This document shows, piece after piece, positions 21,625 through 32,765 of a stretch of DNA of 64,000 bases. How positions within the stretch are numbered: position 1 is the first letter of the stretch; every line of letters starts with the position of its first letter. This stretch comes from Rutstroemia sp. NJR-2017a BVV2. Its lineage: Eukaryota > Ascomycota > Leotiomycetes > Helotiales > Rutstroemiaceae. The stretch lies in the NCBI GenBank assembly GCA_002946415.1, contig NJPS01000032.1, positions 62,001-126,000 of the forward strand, in the 5' to 3' direction. A model generated the notes under the pieces. It had not been told where the DNA came from, did not search any database, and saw only the letters and a program-made list of their open reading frames with translations. The position numbers and the translations under genes are program-made.

Positions 21625-22484
21625 GAAGTTCTCTTTTCATTCTGCTCGGTGTTGGTACATTAGCTATCATTGCCCTCTCATCCCGTAGCAACAATTACAT
21701 ATAACTTTCTTCTTTCTTTTAATATATTTCAAATCCCTAAATTGTGCCAGTTCTCAGAATAATGTGAGATAATACCGTGATGAAATGATTTTTTCTCGAA
21801 CTTTTCGAGCGCTTCTGTAGAAACCCGACTTCTCACAAGACAGGAGGCTCCGAGACGTCATCCGCGTCGAAGCTTCAGTACACTTGGAAAGATGCTTCAA
21901 CTACTCATCGAGCAGGATATTCTCGGTACTACCAAGGCTAATCAAGTCGCAGAGAAGTACTGCATTGACAACAAACCCGAAAAGTAATCTGTTGTTCCGA
22001 ATAAGACCGTGTGGCCAGAAATGGTGGTCTGATCTTCGTTTCCGTGACATGCGCGTGTTATTTAACTGATTGTGTAAGTGAGATTAGAACATCACCAGTC
22101 TCTGTCCCTCAAGTTTTCGTAGCTACCAGCAAGATAGATGTATGGCATGCTTCCTTCCACCAAAAACCAACTTTGTCGATGCCGGCATTAGAACAGCAAT
22201 GCTTCTTCGAATTCGTAGCAGATACGTAAGTACAAGGGGTAGCGTAGTATCACATGCTGACTTGCCCATATGTTCGGAGTTCCGACCTTCTTCTAAACTT
22301 AGTAACCTCGCCAAGAGTAAGCAGCAATCAGCCCTACTACTTCCCATAAAGTATATCCGATAGTATCACCAAACCAAACATTACTCCCATCTCCCGTCCA
22401 GAATTTCCCAGTTCCACCACCTCAAACACGCACACACAACACACCAAAAAGTTGTGCGAAACTGACCTTGCGCGCGCAGCGAAC
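21625..22484. other. Intergenic, nothing recognised
   Basis: About 860 bp with no supported gene. The last 100 bp before 22485 are CA-rich (ACACGCACACACAACACACC) and would be the leader of the hydrolase. Confidence 0.45.
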
Positions 22485-23231
22485 ATGGCCCCCCACGACC
22501 CCACCCTAGATCTACCCCGCCTTCTCTGTCTCCACGGAGGCGGGACAAACGCGATGATCTTCACCGCGCAATGTCGAGTCTTGGCCATGCATCTCAAACC
22601 CTATTTCCGGATGGTGTTCCCCGAAGCGCCGTTTACGTCTGGCGCGGGACCGGACGTGCTCAGTGTGTATAAAGACTGCGGACCGTTCAAGCGGTGGCTG
22701 GGCTGGTTGCCGGAGCATCCAGTGATACCGGTGGCTGAGGAAGTCGCTGCGATTGAGGAGAATATTGAGAAGGCGATGCGGGAGGATGATGCGAAGGGGG
22801 CGACGGGCGCGTGGGTGGGGTTGTTGGGGTTTAGTCAGGGGGCGAAGATCGCGGGGAGTTTGTTGTTGAGGAAGCAGATTCGGGAGGAGGGAGGGAGGGA
22901 ACTGGAGGGACAGGAGTGGAAGTTTGCGGTTTTGATGGCGGGGAGAGCACCGTTGGTTTCGTTGGAGAGGGATCAGGATCGCTGGGGAGTGGTGGATGAG
23001 AATGATGTGTTGACGCTACCGACGATACATGTTCATGGGTTGAAAGATCCGGGGTTGGAGCTGCATAGGGATTTGCTGAATATTTGGTGTGAGAAGGGGA
23101 GTACCACGTTAGTTGAATGGGATGGAAATCACAGGATACCCATAAAAGCCCGGGATGTTCAAGCCGTGGTGACGCCCATGCTGAACCTCGCGATGGAGTT
23201 AGAGATTTTGACTGGAGAGCTGCCGGTTTAA
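22485..23231 (+). CDS. FSH1-family serine hydrolase
   Basis: Intronless alpha/beta hydrolase of 248 residues. The start at 22485 (MAPHDPTLDLPRLLCLHGGG) is the first ATG. The FSH1 pattern is complete: LCLHGGGTNAMIF at the N-terminus, the nucleophile in LLGFSQGAKIAGSL, the acid region IHVHGLKDPGLE, and the base in WDGNHRIPIK. Fungal paralogues of this type often sit in polyketide clusters as esterases, but the neighbours here are housekeeping genes. It is only distantly similar to the FSH1 gene at 478-1431 (one intronless, one with three introns), so they are not a recent duplication. Substrate unknown. Confidence 0.88.
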   Translation: MAPHDPTLDLPRLLCLHGGGTNAMIFTAQCRVLAMHLKPYFRMVFPEAPFTSGAGPDVLSVYKDCGPFKRWLGWLPEHPVIPVAEEVAAIEENIEKAMREDDAKGATGAWVGLLGFSQGAKIAGSLLLRKQIREEGGRELEGQEWKFAVLMAGRAPLVSLERDQDRWGVVDENDVLTLPTIHVHGLKDPGLELHRDLLNIWCEKGSTTLVEWDGNHRIPIKARDVQAVVTPMLNLAMELEILTGELPV

Positions 23232-23651
23232 CCAGAAAAGAGACGGCGTTAGAAGAGATTTGGATATATCGGGCATGCTCTTAGAGTTTATAGACTATAG
23301 AATAAAGAAATGAAGCCTTTCTATCAGAGAACAGTCCGAGGAACTTATAAGATTCACAGTGAAACATCTGCAATGTCAATAAATGTCAATAAATGTCAAT
23401 GTTCACATGTAGATGTAGTGTCGCATTTCATGTGATAACCCCGCTCTGTATATGGAGTGCAGCTTATGAGACTATGCCGCCATCGCTCGACACAGCCTTC
23501 TGACCTTATTCCTCAGCGTGCAATATTCGCTGGAGCTAGCAAGAGCCAACATGATATGATATAAGTCGGGATCGGCCATATCCTAGGCCCGTCATTTGGT
23601 GTCGCTCTTCATTGTTCTCGTCCATCCAGTCCATTTAGAACTCCAACCAAG
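23232..23651. other. Convergent intergenic region with short tandem repeat
   Basis: 3' ends of the FSH1 gene (plus) and BolA gene (minus) meet here. A triple AATGTCAATA unit lies at about 23373-23400. Nothing else is recognised. Confidence 0.5.
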
Positions 23652-24104
23652 CTAAGGTCCACTCGCCTGCGCAACTACCTCTCCCTCCTCATTCTCCTTC
23701 TGCCTCTGCTCCTCCTCGGGCGTCCTCGTCTTCAGCTGCAACGCATGTATGCCCCCTTCCTGCGCCATCTCCTCCTTCAACAACGCATACACCATGCGAT
23801 GTCTCGCCGGCTGCATCTTCTTCACGAAAGCCTCCGAAGTGATTTCTACACGGAAATGGGTTTCCTTCGACGTCGAACCGGCCATAGGCGCATGATGCGA
23901 GTGTAGTGCGGAGTCGTTATGGATCTCCAGACGGATTGGCGAAAGGGCTTCCTTGAGCTTGAAGGATGTGTTAGCTGCTGCTAAGGTGGGAGGGAGCATT
24001 GATCATGTGTGTACTTTGGTGCGGATAGCATCTTCCATGGGTGTGGCCGAAGTCATGGTGGATAGATAGCGTCGCGTAAGAGCGAGTCGGGCTATGGGAA
24101 GCAT
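23652..24104 (-). CDS. BOL1: BolA-like protein, probably mitochondrial
   Basis: BolA-family protein, 131 residues. Exons 24015-24104 and 23652-23957; the join gives MEDAIRTKLKEALSPIRLEI. The N-terminus MLPIARLALTRRYLSTM is basic and amphipathic, a plausible mitochondrial presequence with a second Met at residue 17. The BolA fold is shown by LEIHNDSALHSHHAPM, ETHFRVEITSEAF, and RHRMVYALLKEEM...GIHALQLKT, including the conserved histidines used with monothiol glutaredoxins. In yeast, Bol1 works with Grx5 in mitochondrial [4Fe-4S] protein assembly; the symbol is by analogy. It is divergent from the ACSF3-like gene. Confidence 0.9.
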
Positions 24105-24631
24105 GAATTCGAAGCCAGAGCTCGATTGCAGGAAGGCGAACTGTGACGAAAGAATGTGAATGGCTTGTCGATTTGGGAATGATTGTGCTACATGAACTGA
24201 TTGCGTTTATTTTACTCTACAGCCTCGTGGAAGACGGACAAGGATCAAACAAGGCTAGATCTGGTTTCCGCTCGGAGGTAAAAGTATTAGAACCTCCGAC
24301 TATCGGTGACGTTTTTGGCGGGCCTTTGAGCTCTCCCTCGAAGGCATAATTGACATGACAAGGCCCAGCATCATGGAGCACAACTCAGAAATAGGTGCGA
24401 GATAAAAGTGTAGCGATATGAAAGGAATTGGCAAGTAAAGTCTTCAATGCTCAAACCGACGTGTGTTATTCAATTTTCCCATGCGGAGTTCTATCTTTCG
24501 GGCCTCCCCCACTACTACAGAATCCATCGGGTCTCACTAAATCGGAGCTGCCTGCATCCAGGCAGTTCAATATTGCCGGCCGTCAGATGCTACACCTATG
24601 TCCCCCACGTCTCCATCTATCCGCCGTCTCA
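24105..24631. promoter_or_regulatory. Divergent promoter region of BolA and acyl-CoA synthetase
   Basis: About 530 bp lie between two opposite starts, so both promoters must lie here. In-frame ATGs for the synthetase occur at 24587 and 24632. No specific motif is assigned. Confidence 0.4.
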
Positions 24632-26680
24632 ATGTTTTGCGCAAGGAGCAGAGCAGCGCTATTAAAGCTGCGCCCCCCCTCATTGTCGCCCACCCGTTCT
24701 CACCTAGCCCCATCCTCCATTTTCTATTCCGCCAGAATGGCCTCGACACTCCCCAAACTACCCCTCTTCGAAGCCATCTCGAAGCATGATCCGCAGTCCA
24801 CTTCTATCATCCACTCCGCATCGGGCAGACGATTCACCTACGGTCAGCTGCTCCACGATGTAGCTGAGAGAACCGACCAGCTGGTCAAAGAAGCGGGAGG
24901 GAAAGAATTAGATGGAGAGAGAATTGCTTTTCTTGTAGAAAATAGCTATGACTACGTGGGTGCGCAATACCATGACCCATTCGCTTTTATAGAACCCGCA
25001 AATTAAAGAATACACAGTAACTCTACTTTCCATCTTCGGTACGCATTCCATAGCACTGCCGCTGTCGCCGGCTTTCCCTGCTCATGAATTGCAATATATT
25101 ATGGATCAGAGCCAGGCGTCGATGCTGCTGTCCTCGGCTAAGTTTGCGGAGAAGGCGCAGGAGGTGTTCAAGACGGGGTTACAGGGAAGCCCAAAGCATG
25201 TTGCCTTGGAGAAGAAGTTGGAAAATTCGGAATATGGTAAAGTTACACTGGAGGGGCCGACTGAAGGCAAAGGCGGAATGATGTTGTACACATCCGGAAC
25301 GACCAATCGACCAGTAAGTTCTGCGCCGTGATCACTCGAGCTCTCTAACTAAATAATCCCAGAAAGGTGTTCTTCTCCCACAATCCGTGTTGACAGCACA
25401 AGCCAATTCCCTAATCACTGCATGGAACTATTCGCCCAAGGACCACCTGCTTCACGTGCTCCCTCTCCACCACATCCACGGCACCGTGAATGCCATCCTC
25501 GCACCTCTATTCTCCGGCTCCACCGTCGAATTCCTCTTCCCCTTCAACCCCACCGCCGTCTGGCAACGCTTCGCCGCCCCTTTCCTCCCCAACCCCAAGA
25601 CCCCCGAAGCCATCACCTTCTTCACCGTCGTCCCCACCGTCTACAACCGTCTCCTCTCCACGCACAAAGACCTCTCGCCAGACCTCCAAACCGCCACCAA
25701 AAAAGCCATCACCCCCCAACACCTCCGCCTCGCCATCTCCGGCAGCGCGGCGCTCCCCACCCCCACCAAAAAAGCCTGGGCCGACCTCAGCTCCGGCAAC
25801 ATCCTCCTCGAGCGCTACGGCATGACCGAAGTCGGCATGGCTCTCTCCTGCGGCCTCCCCTTCTCCACCCGCGTCGACGGCAGCGTCGGCTGGCCGCTCC
25901 CCAGCGTGCAAGCGCGCCTCGTCGACACCGAAACCGGCGAAGTGATCGCCCCCGGCGCGGAGCTCACCCCGGAGGGCAAAGAGCGCGACGGCGAGATCCA
26001 GCTGCGCGGACCGACGATCTTCCAGGAGTATTTCCGCAACCCGGAAGCGACGAAGAAGGAGTTTGTGGAGGATGAAGACGGACAGGGTCGCTGGTTCAAA
26101 ACGGGCGATGTCGCGGTGAGGAGGAATGTCGAGCTGGTTCACAACTCTACCGCGCAGCAGAACGGCGACACGAACTTCCCGCAGGCATGGACTCACGGCC
26201 CGATGTATTTCATCCGTGGGCGCAAGTCCGCCGACATCATCAAATCGGGCGGGGAAAAGGTGTCCGCGCTCGAAGTCGAGCGGGAGATGTTATCGCTGCC
26301 GCAAATCCTCGAGTGCGCTGTGGTGGCTGTGCCCAGCGGGAAATGGGGCCAGAAAGTCGGGGCTGTGGTGATGCTGAATGAGGAGGTGTTGCAGGGGAAG
26401 AAGTTTGGGCCGTTGGATTTGAGGAGGGCGTTGAAGGAACGGTTGGCGAATTATAAGATTCCGCAGGTGATGAAGGTGGTGCAGGAGATTCCGAGGAATG
26501 CGATGGGGAAGAGTGAGTTTACCCTGTTCATTTATGCTGTTTGCTGTGGTTTTCGGTGGTTGAGACATGAGATGTGAGTGGAAAAGAGATATGCTAATAT
26601 GTTATCTTGCGCCGGTAGTCAACAAGAAGGAATTAGTAAAGAAGGTTTTCGCCGACGAGGCAAGTGGTGATGAGATGTAG
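24632..26680 (+). CDS. ACSF3-like acyl/malonyl-CoA synthetase (AMP-binding)
   Basis: ATP-dependent acyl-CoA ligase of the adenylating superfamily, about 611 residues. Exons: 24632-24959, 25018-25313, 25363-26512, 26619-26680. The N-terminal ~35 residues (MFCARSRAALLKLRPPSLSP) look like a mitochondrial presequence; another in-frame ATG at 24587 adds 15 residues, and MASTLPKL at 24737 would remove the presequence. Core motifs: the phosphate loop MMLYTSGTTNRPKG, substrate region LHVLPLHHIHGTVNA, ERYGMTEVGMALS, the hinge IRGRKSADIIKSGGEK, and the catalytic lysine in NAMGKINKKEL. The LPLHHIHG and PFNPTAVWQRF segments fit the ACSF3/AAE13 malonyl-CoA synthetase group, which feeds mitochondrial fatty-acid synthesis; a methylmalonyl or other short acyl substrate is possible. 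Exon 3 is GC-rich. Confidence 0.85.
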
Positions 26681-27507
26681 TGGTTGTAAGATAGTATATC
26701 TTCCTACGGATCCTGGTTCTGAAAAAAGCTGCATAGAAGAGCTCAGAGAATTTAGACAGGGAAAAGGGGAAAAGGCGAAGGAGGGGAAAGGAAAGAGGAC
26801 TCAAGGATGAAACAAGATGCCTACTTGCTGGTTGGAGTGTGTATAGCAAATTGTAGAATATATAGAGGATTCAGCTAGCATGTTGGTACCTAAGATAGAG
26901 AGATATAAGGAGAGGCATGAGGAGAGAACCTCTACAGGACAGAAAAGACAGGCTGATTTGGAAAATATTACAGCTGACTGGTTGTTGTCAACCTATATCC
27001 TAAAGAATCCAAATATTACAACGTTGTCACTGTTCAGTATCTTTCAGGTTATTATTGTCAGTTTGTTATCCTGCAAGAGTGAGAGAGCATAGTCACTCAA
27101 AAAAACACTTCTATACACTGCTTTCATCCGTGTCCAGTGCTATCTGCGACAGCAGACCACATTATACAACATACTTGAAGCTAATTGTAGACAATGCTTT
27201 TACGATTCTTCATTCCTATATGCCCTCCTCTGCACTCTATAAATACGATTTCGGAATAACTGAGCCTATCCTGCTCAACGATGGGGTGAATAACAACGCC
27301 GTGCATAAAGCCCACCACACCAAGAGCAAAAAAAGAAAAGAAAACAATGATATGGCCCTTTACCATGTACCAATAACCTCTCGTTGAAATCCATTTTGAA
27401 GCTCCCAATATCGCCATGCCGCAGAAGAGAGGGGTCCTATAAAGATGCCACGCGAAAGGAAGAGTCGTATCGTATCTCGTCTTATTTCATGTAAAAATTT
27501 GAGGCGT
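26681..27507. other. Convergent intergenic region, nothing recognised
   Basis: 3' flanks of the synthetase (plus) and eIF4E (minus). Mostly AT-rich; the short open frames here are unconvincing. Confidence 0.5.
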
Positions 27508-28417
27508 TTAAACTGTATACTTGGCCTTTGCACGGGTACTTCCACTGTGTGCGCTATCGGTGTGACCGGAGAACTCGACGGAGTCGTTCAGTGGTTGCTT
27601 CAAGACACCCTCCAAGACTTCCTTGAACTTTCTTCCGATGTTCATCAGGATTTCTTTGCCCTTCTCAGTGGAGCGACCTTTGCCTCCTGCGACATCTCCA
27701 TCACCACCACCTGGAATGCTCTTGCCGATTGTACGGGTCCAAACACCGATTCTGTAGAAGCCCTTTCTGACGTTTACGACAACGCCCATCACTTCTCCAT
27801 CTTCTTCTTCCTCGAGAGTCTCACCAATGGCAGCCAACATAACGTGAAGCCAAAGGTCGTCGATTGGGACATTTCGCTTTTCCTTGAATTGATATGACCA
27901 CTTGCCACCGTGTTTGTTCTGTACGTCCTCCCATTCCGGTCGAACACCTTCCTTGAATAAATGATAATCGGATTTGAGAGCGAGCTCGGAAGTTGGTGCA
28001 ATATTGTTCTGCGAACCTTGTTAGACCAACCCAGCAGAGCAGTGCTGGACGAGAAACTCACATAGACACCCCAAAATTCCTCGACAGAGTTGAAAGTGAT
28101 GACTTCCTTCAAAAGATCATTCCAGTTGTCACCCTAGGTAATCAAATCAGTTTTGGTTCCCAACAGACTTGACAAGCAGGCAGAATTACCTTTCCAGACG
28201 GTGGCTTAGTGAACCACAAAGTCCACTTGTGCATCAGCGGGTGCTTAACATTGAAGTTGTCCTTGTCGTGGAAGACAGTGATTTGTTCGCCATCGGCGCC
28301 TGGCTTGGTGTTTTCATTTGCGTTGCTGCTTCCTTCGGGTGAAATTGGGATTGTAGATAGGTCAACCTGGGATGATCCATCACCATTGACTGGTGTTTGA
28401 GCTGCGACGGCCGCCAT
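27508..28417 (-). CDS. Translation initiation factor eIF4E
   Basis: Cap-binding protein, 266 residues, subunit of eIF4F in the cytosol. Exons 28190-28417, 28062-28133, 27508-28008. After a disordered N-terminus of about 50 residues come HPLMHKWTLWFTKPPSGKGD and NWNDLLKEVITFNSVEEFWG, which contain the cap-stacking and eIF4G-binding tryptophans. Then LKSDYHLFKEGVRPEWEDVQ (second cap Trp and the Glu that contacts m7G) and NKHGGKWSYQFKEKR. The HVMLAAIGETLEEE and RIGVWTRT segments close the fold. A glycine-rich insert (IPGGGDGDVAGGKGR) sits in the C-terminal loop. Length and exon pattern are normal for filamentous fungi. Confidence 0.95.
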
Positions 28418-29290
28418 GATTGTTCGTTCTATTGATCGTAAAGGTGGAAATCAAAGGACAGAGGAGGATGAGGGGGTATAAGTTTCGAGAAGGTTATTGT
28501 AGAGTTTCTGTCACTTCCGTAGATTAAAATGCGCCGCTAGTCAAAAATTGAATTTCGGTTTCCGTGGCGGGGTGAATATTTAGAGAAGTTGAAAGTTTTT
28601 GTGCGGGAGATGTCGCGGTTCTGTACGTGCAGTTTCACTCGACTGTTTGCTCCAGGCAATCGGTCGTAATTCGTGCAAGTTCGGGTGTGAGTGGTGTTTG
28701 TTGTGCACTGAAAAATAGCACCTTCTTCGATTTTCTGATAATTACTTCCGTTTTTGCGGTTCAAACAATGGCGGCGCTTGTGCTTCGAGTGCTGGGAAGC
28801 TAGCGGGCGCAATCACGTGCTATTAACTTAAATAGATCTGGAAGGTTGTGCGAGAATTATCTAGTGCTGATATGTATCTGAACGGTAGGTTAGAAGTAGA
28901 TAGAGTAGAGAATGTAGTTCGAAAGTAGAATGATAAATTTGGTCTCTGAATATCATTCATGATGATTCACGCAAAAATGTGTGGACAGCGCACGAATTCT
29001 CAAACGTGCGCTTTGGGGACAACCTACGTCACTCATACGCATTTTGAAATCTCAAGTTCCGTCGCTGCAAATGTCCGCAATTTTTATTCATGATCTCCCA
29101 AGAAGCTCGAATATGGTTCGGTTTACCCATCTACAACCCCAGACACATTGTACTGTACCAGACCTGAACGCCATCGCTATGATGCTGTACCTGTAAAGTC
29201 TATGAAGAAATCCGCATGTGAAATCTAGCATTCCTCCATCAAAAAGCACAACCCTAAAGCCCAAACCATATCTATGCAGCCTTTCCATTT
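28418..29290. other. Intergenic, nothing recognised
   Basis: About 870 bp between the eIF4E start and the Sym1 stop (both minus strand). It should contain the eIF4E promoter. No other gene is supported. Confidence 0.5.
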
Positions 29291-30010
29291 TTAAAGCTCC
29301 TTAACCTTCTCCACGACCTTTCCAGCAACCTCCTCTACCTTGTTGTCGGTTTTGCGTCCGTTCAGGTAGCTGAGATAGCAGTTCCATCCCAAAGAGACAA
29401 TGTTGACGACGAGAACTCGATGCTCGAGGGGGATCAACTTGAAGTTGATGGCTTGAACAGCGGGCCAGATCATGTAGTTCTTTTGGATAGCAGTGCCGTA
29501 GTTTGCCTCGATCTTCTCCTTGGGGCTGGATCCTTCCAGCACAGACATGACACTAAGGAACAAGCCCAAGTTGATAGGAGCCAAGATACATTGATCTGCT
29601 GCGACACGGGCAGCAATTTCGAGGTTCTTATTCTTCAAGACGACCTTGTTCTGGAGGAATTTGAACCAGTTGGTAGCGATGGGACCGAAGATACCTAGAT
29701 AACTTATTAGCCGTGGCATTTGCATGGTGCGCGGACAGCTCTGCACTTACAACCACCGTAGAATGCCATGCGGCCAGTACGTGCAAGCTCATGACCTTGG
29801 ATGCCCTTCTTCTCTACCAATTGTTGTGCCATTGCATCTCCCGTTGCGAACAGGACCGCGGATGTTACACTCTGAGTGAGCACTGGGCGCGCAGCCAATT
29901 TCATTTGATACCTGCAGACATTGAATATCAGCGTTTGTCCCGCCCGCAACTGGAATCTGATATCATAGATACACAAAAGATAAGGAATAGGTTACTCACC
30001 AGCGCAACAT
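29291..30010 (-). CDS. SYM1: Sym1/Mpv17 family inner-membrane protein
   Basis: Mpv17/PMP22-family channel-like protein, 191 residues; yeast Sym1 is in the mitochondrial inner membrane and supports ethanol growth under heat. Exons 30000-30010 (only 11 nt: MLRW start), 29751-29911, 29291-29694. Motifs: [71 protein letters not shown], and the C-terminal signature [20 protein letters not shown] and [10 protein letters not shown]. Four membrane helices are expected. The tail is extended and Lys/Glu-rich ([16 protein letters not shown]). The first intron lies after the second base of the Trp-4 codon. Confidence 0.93.
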
Positions 30011-30791
30011 CTTGAATCGTCGGTATTTTCCCGAAAACTGATTTGAACTTTTGGAAACTTGAGAATTCGACCAAAGATATCGATGAAGAACAAATGAATT
30101 CAGATCGCTCCGGGCGTGTTTCTTCGAAATCAAAAGTGCAAGAAAAAAAAAGAGCAGACCGACAATCAATAAAAACAAAATAAATTGTTCTACTGCTGTA
30201 CTCTTGGCGAACGATCATCTTCAGGGATTCGAGCTAACAATTTAGGAACATAAACCATAAACCCGTGCCGAACTCGGATTGGCAGGCTACCCCAATGTGG
30301 AGAAGGACCCTTAAGAGGCCCTACTAGACAATCCAAGGGGGAGCGGGTGGCTTGTGAATGACACGTCAGAAAGTTCCCTCTTCGTTCTCGAAACAGTGAA
30401 TATTAAAGACTGTGGCAAAGTCTGACAGAATTTGACCAAAGACACGGACGTACGGGATTCGAAGTACGGAGCTCAAGGCGGGGTTCTCAAGGAGTATTCG
30501 TTATTACATTTCATTGGCATTTTCTATCTACATGGTCGTAATTCATTCACCGTTTGCTCGAACCGATCGACTATCTTCAACGGCGATCTTATGTATCACG
30601 TTGTTACGGTTGGTGGCCACGAGTGTGCCAGCTGGATGCGTTGCGCTCCCCTTATTCCTTTCTTTGGCGCTAAGGAAGCACCAATGTACCTGACAAATCC
30701 GGAAATTCATTACGATCAACTGCTGCGTTAACCGTAAAATCATCTTACAGCTGTGATAGTGCTTTCTCCTCAGCCATTTTGGCGGCTGACC
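30011..30791. other. Intergenic, nothing recognised
   Basis: About 780 bp between the Sym1 start and the transporter stop (both minus strand). No supported gene. Confidence 0.5.
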
Positions 30792-32765
30792 TCACAAGAT
30801 TTCGCTTGCAAACTTGCTCCTACGTCGGATGGTCGGCCCATATATGGCCAGAACCCACGGCACAACTGTCAATACTGCAGCAATGCCACCCAGAAGTGAA
30901 CCAGCTCCTTGGAAAGTAAGATTATGGAAGAGAGCTGGAGTTATCAGAGGAAATATGCCACCCAATATGTTCCGGCAAAAGGATTGAGCTGCGAGAGCCG
31001 ATGAGGCGTACCGATGATAAGTGTCTGCAAGGTAGTTGAACGTCGCCAGGTATATGGAATAAATGCCCATTGTAGCACAAGCTATGCCAAGAGTAGGAAC
31101 AATCCAAGGGATTGAGCTAAACTGCGTCCACTATTCATGAAGTTAGGAATGGCTTGAAGCAATCGGAGGAAATACCTGACTTACAGCAAACCAAAATAAG
31201 CCAATGGGGAGCAATGCCGACTCCAAGCAGGCAAAGTAGAGTCTGCCCTCTGGTGATGATAGATCTATATTTCTTCTGATTATCCCTGGATTCTCAACTT
31301 TATCTGACGACCATGCTAAGTAGCGGGCAAGTAATCGCTCTTGATAGATAGAAAGAACGGTAGATATAATCGATGCAATCGATAGAGCGGCAAATATTGC
31401 ACCTGTCTGTTGGATATTGAAGCCATGCGTCTTTTCAAAGACGAGAGGAATCGATCCACTGCGGACTTGTTAGCACATGGCTATCTCTCTCCAAATTTTC
31501 AATTCTTTTTCCTTTTTCCAGCGGTGGGCTGAACTCACAATGTCAGATAAAGCACCGCCCAAGCGAAAGCGACCCAAAGACTGAAGAAGAGGACTACAGG
31601 CTCGGTTATTAGGAGGTGAAACGGGCGATATATGGAGATTTTGACCATCTGGGAGATGGATTCGCGTTCTTCATCCGACTTGACTTTCCAGCGTATACGT
31701 TGAGATTCAACCTTCTCGCTTGCTTGAGGGATGTCGAAGCCGAAATATCCTGCTTCTTCTCGCTGTTCGTAGTATTTGTTCAAGCATCGAGCCTTTCTAC
31801 TCAGCAAAATGCTGCCTCGAGTCTCAGAGAAAAAGAGTACCATAGCCTGGCGGTCTCAAATATTAGTACTGATCGTTGACCTAAAGGGGCGAACAGAACT
31901 TACAATAAGCAAGAGTCCGTTTGTGATAACCTGTACCCAGAACACCCATCTCCAAGAGGTGTTGTGAGTGATGAAGCCACTGACTAATGGCCCCAGTCCA
32001 GTGCCAAAGAGCACACCTCCAGAAAACAGAGCCTAATGAAACGTCAACGTTAAGATCTAACACCAGGAGCGTTTGGCTAACCATTGGTGTGTTTCTATCC
32101 TCCTTGTGATAAATATCACTAATGATGCCACCGACCATCGTCGAGAAAACAGAACTGCCACATCCCACGAAAAATCTAGCAACAAGCATTCCGGGATATG
32201 AATGTGTCACTGCACAACAGATCTGGGTGACAAAATACAATACTCCTGAAGCCAAGAAGATGGGCTTTCGACCATTCAGCTCTGAGAATGGAGCTAATAG
32301 CATGGGCGCAATTGCGAAGCCTGTGCAGAAGGTAGTTATTCCAACCAGTATTGCAACCTTGGAGACATTCCAGTATTCCGACATCTGCTGTGCTGGTGGA
32401 GAATATGCTCCCGCAGTGTAAGCAGTGATAAGAGTAGCAATGCAAGACAGTGCAACGGTCACTTGCTTGCGGCTTTCGGGCCAATCGAATGGCGAAATGT
32501 ACTTTTTGAGATCTGGCTGTTGTGGTCCCAACCATTGAGAATTAGAGTGGCCATTTTGTGATGGCATGGGTAATGGCGTCTCGAAAGTCAAATAATGATA
32601 CACGATTGGAGATGAACTGTCGATAATAGAAATCCTGGGTCTGTCTCCAAATGCTATGTCCCTTTGATATTCCATTTCCTTCTGGCCGTCATCCTCAAAA
32701 TCGGTAGTAGAGTCATTCATCGACTTGTGGCCAACGTCATTTTCGTGTCTCTTCTCTCCCACCAT
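30792..32765 (-). CDS. Major facilitator transporter, DHA1 drug/polyamine type
   Basis: Proton antiporter of the MFS, 580 residues, 12 membrane helices expected. Exons: 32082-32765, 31904-32032, 31539-31846, 31176-31458, 30792-31130. The N-terminal ~110 residues are hydrophilic and include QQPDLKKYISPFDWPESRKQ, typical of fungal DHA1 proteins. TM2-3 carry PFSELNGRKPIFLASGVLYF (motif A variant). TM4-5 read LVARFFVGCGSSVFSTMVGG, followed by LFGTGLGPLVSGFITHNTSW (motif C, antiporter signature). A cytosolic loop of about 90 residues follows SETRGSILLSRKA. The C-terminal half has GFNIQQTGAIFAALSIASI and WIVPTLGIACATMGIYSIYL. It could export drugs, toxins or polyamines; the substrate cannot be read from sequence. 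Confidence 0.9.

Noticed and set aside
25422..26196. Long alternative-frame and antisense frames inside the acyl-CoA synthetase
   Set aside because: They are Pro/Arg- or Gly/Asp-rich translations of a GC-rich exon whose true frame carries all the catalytic motifs.
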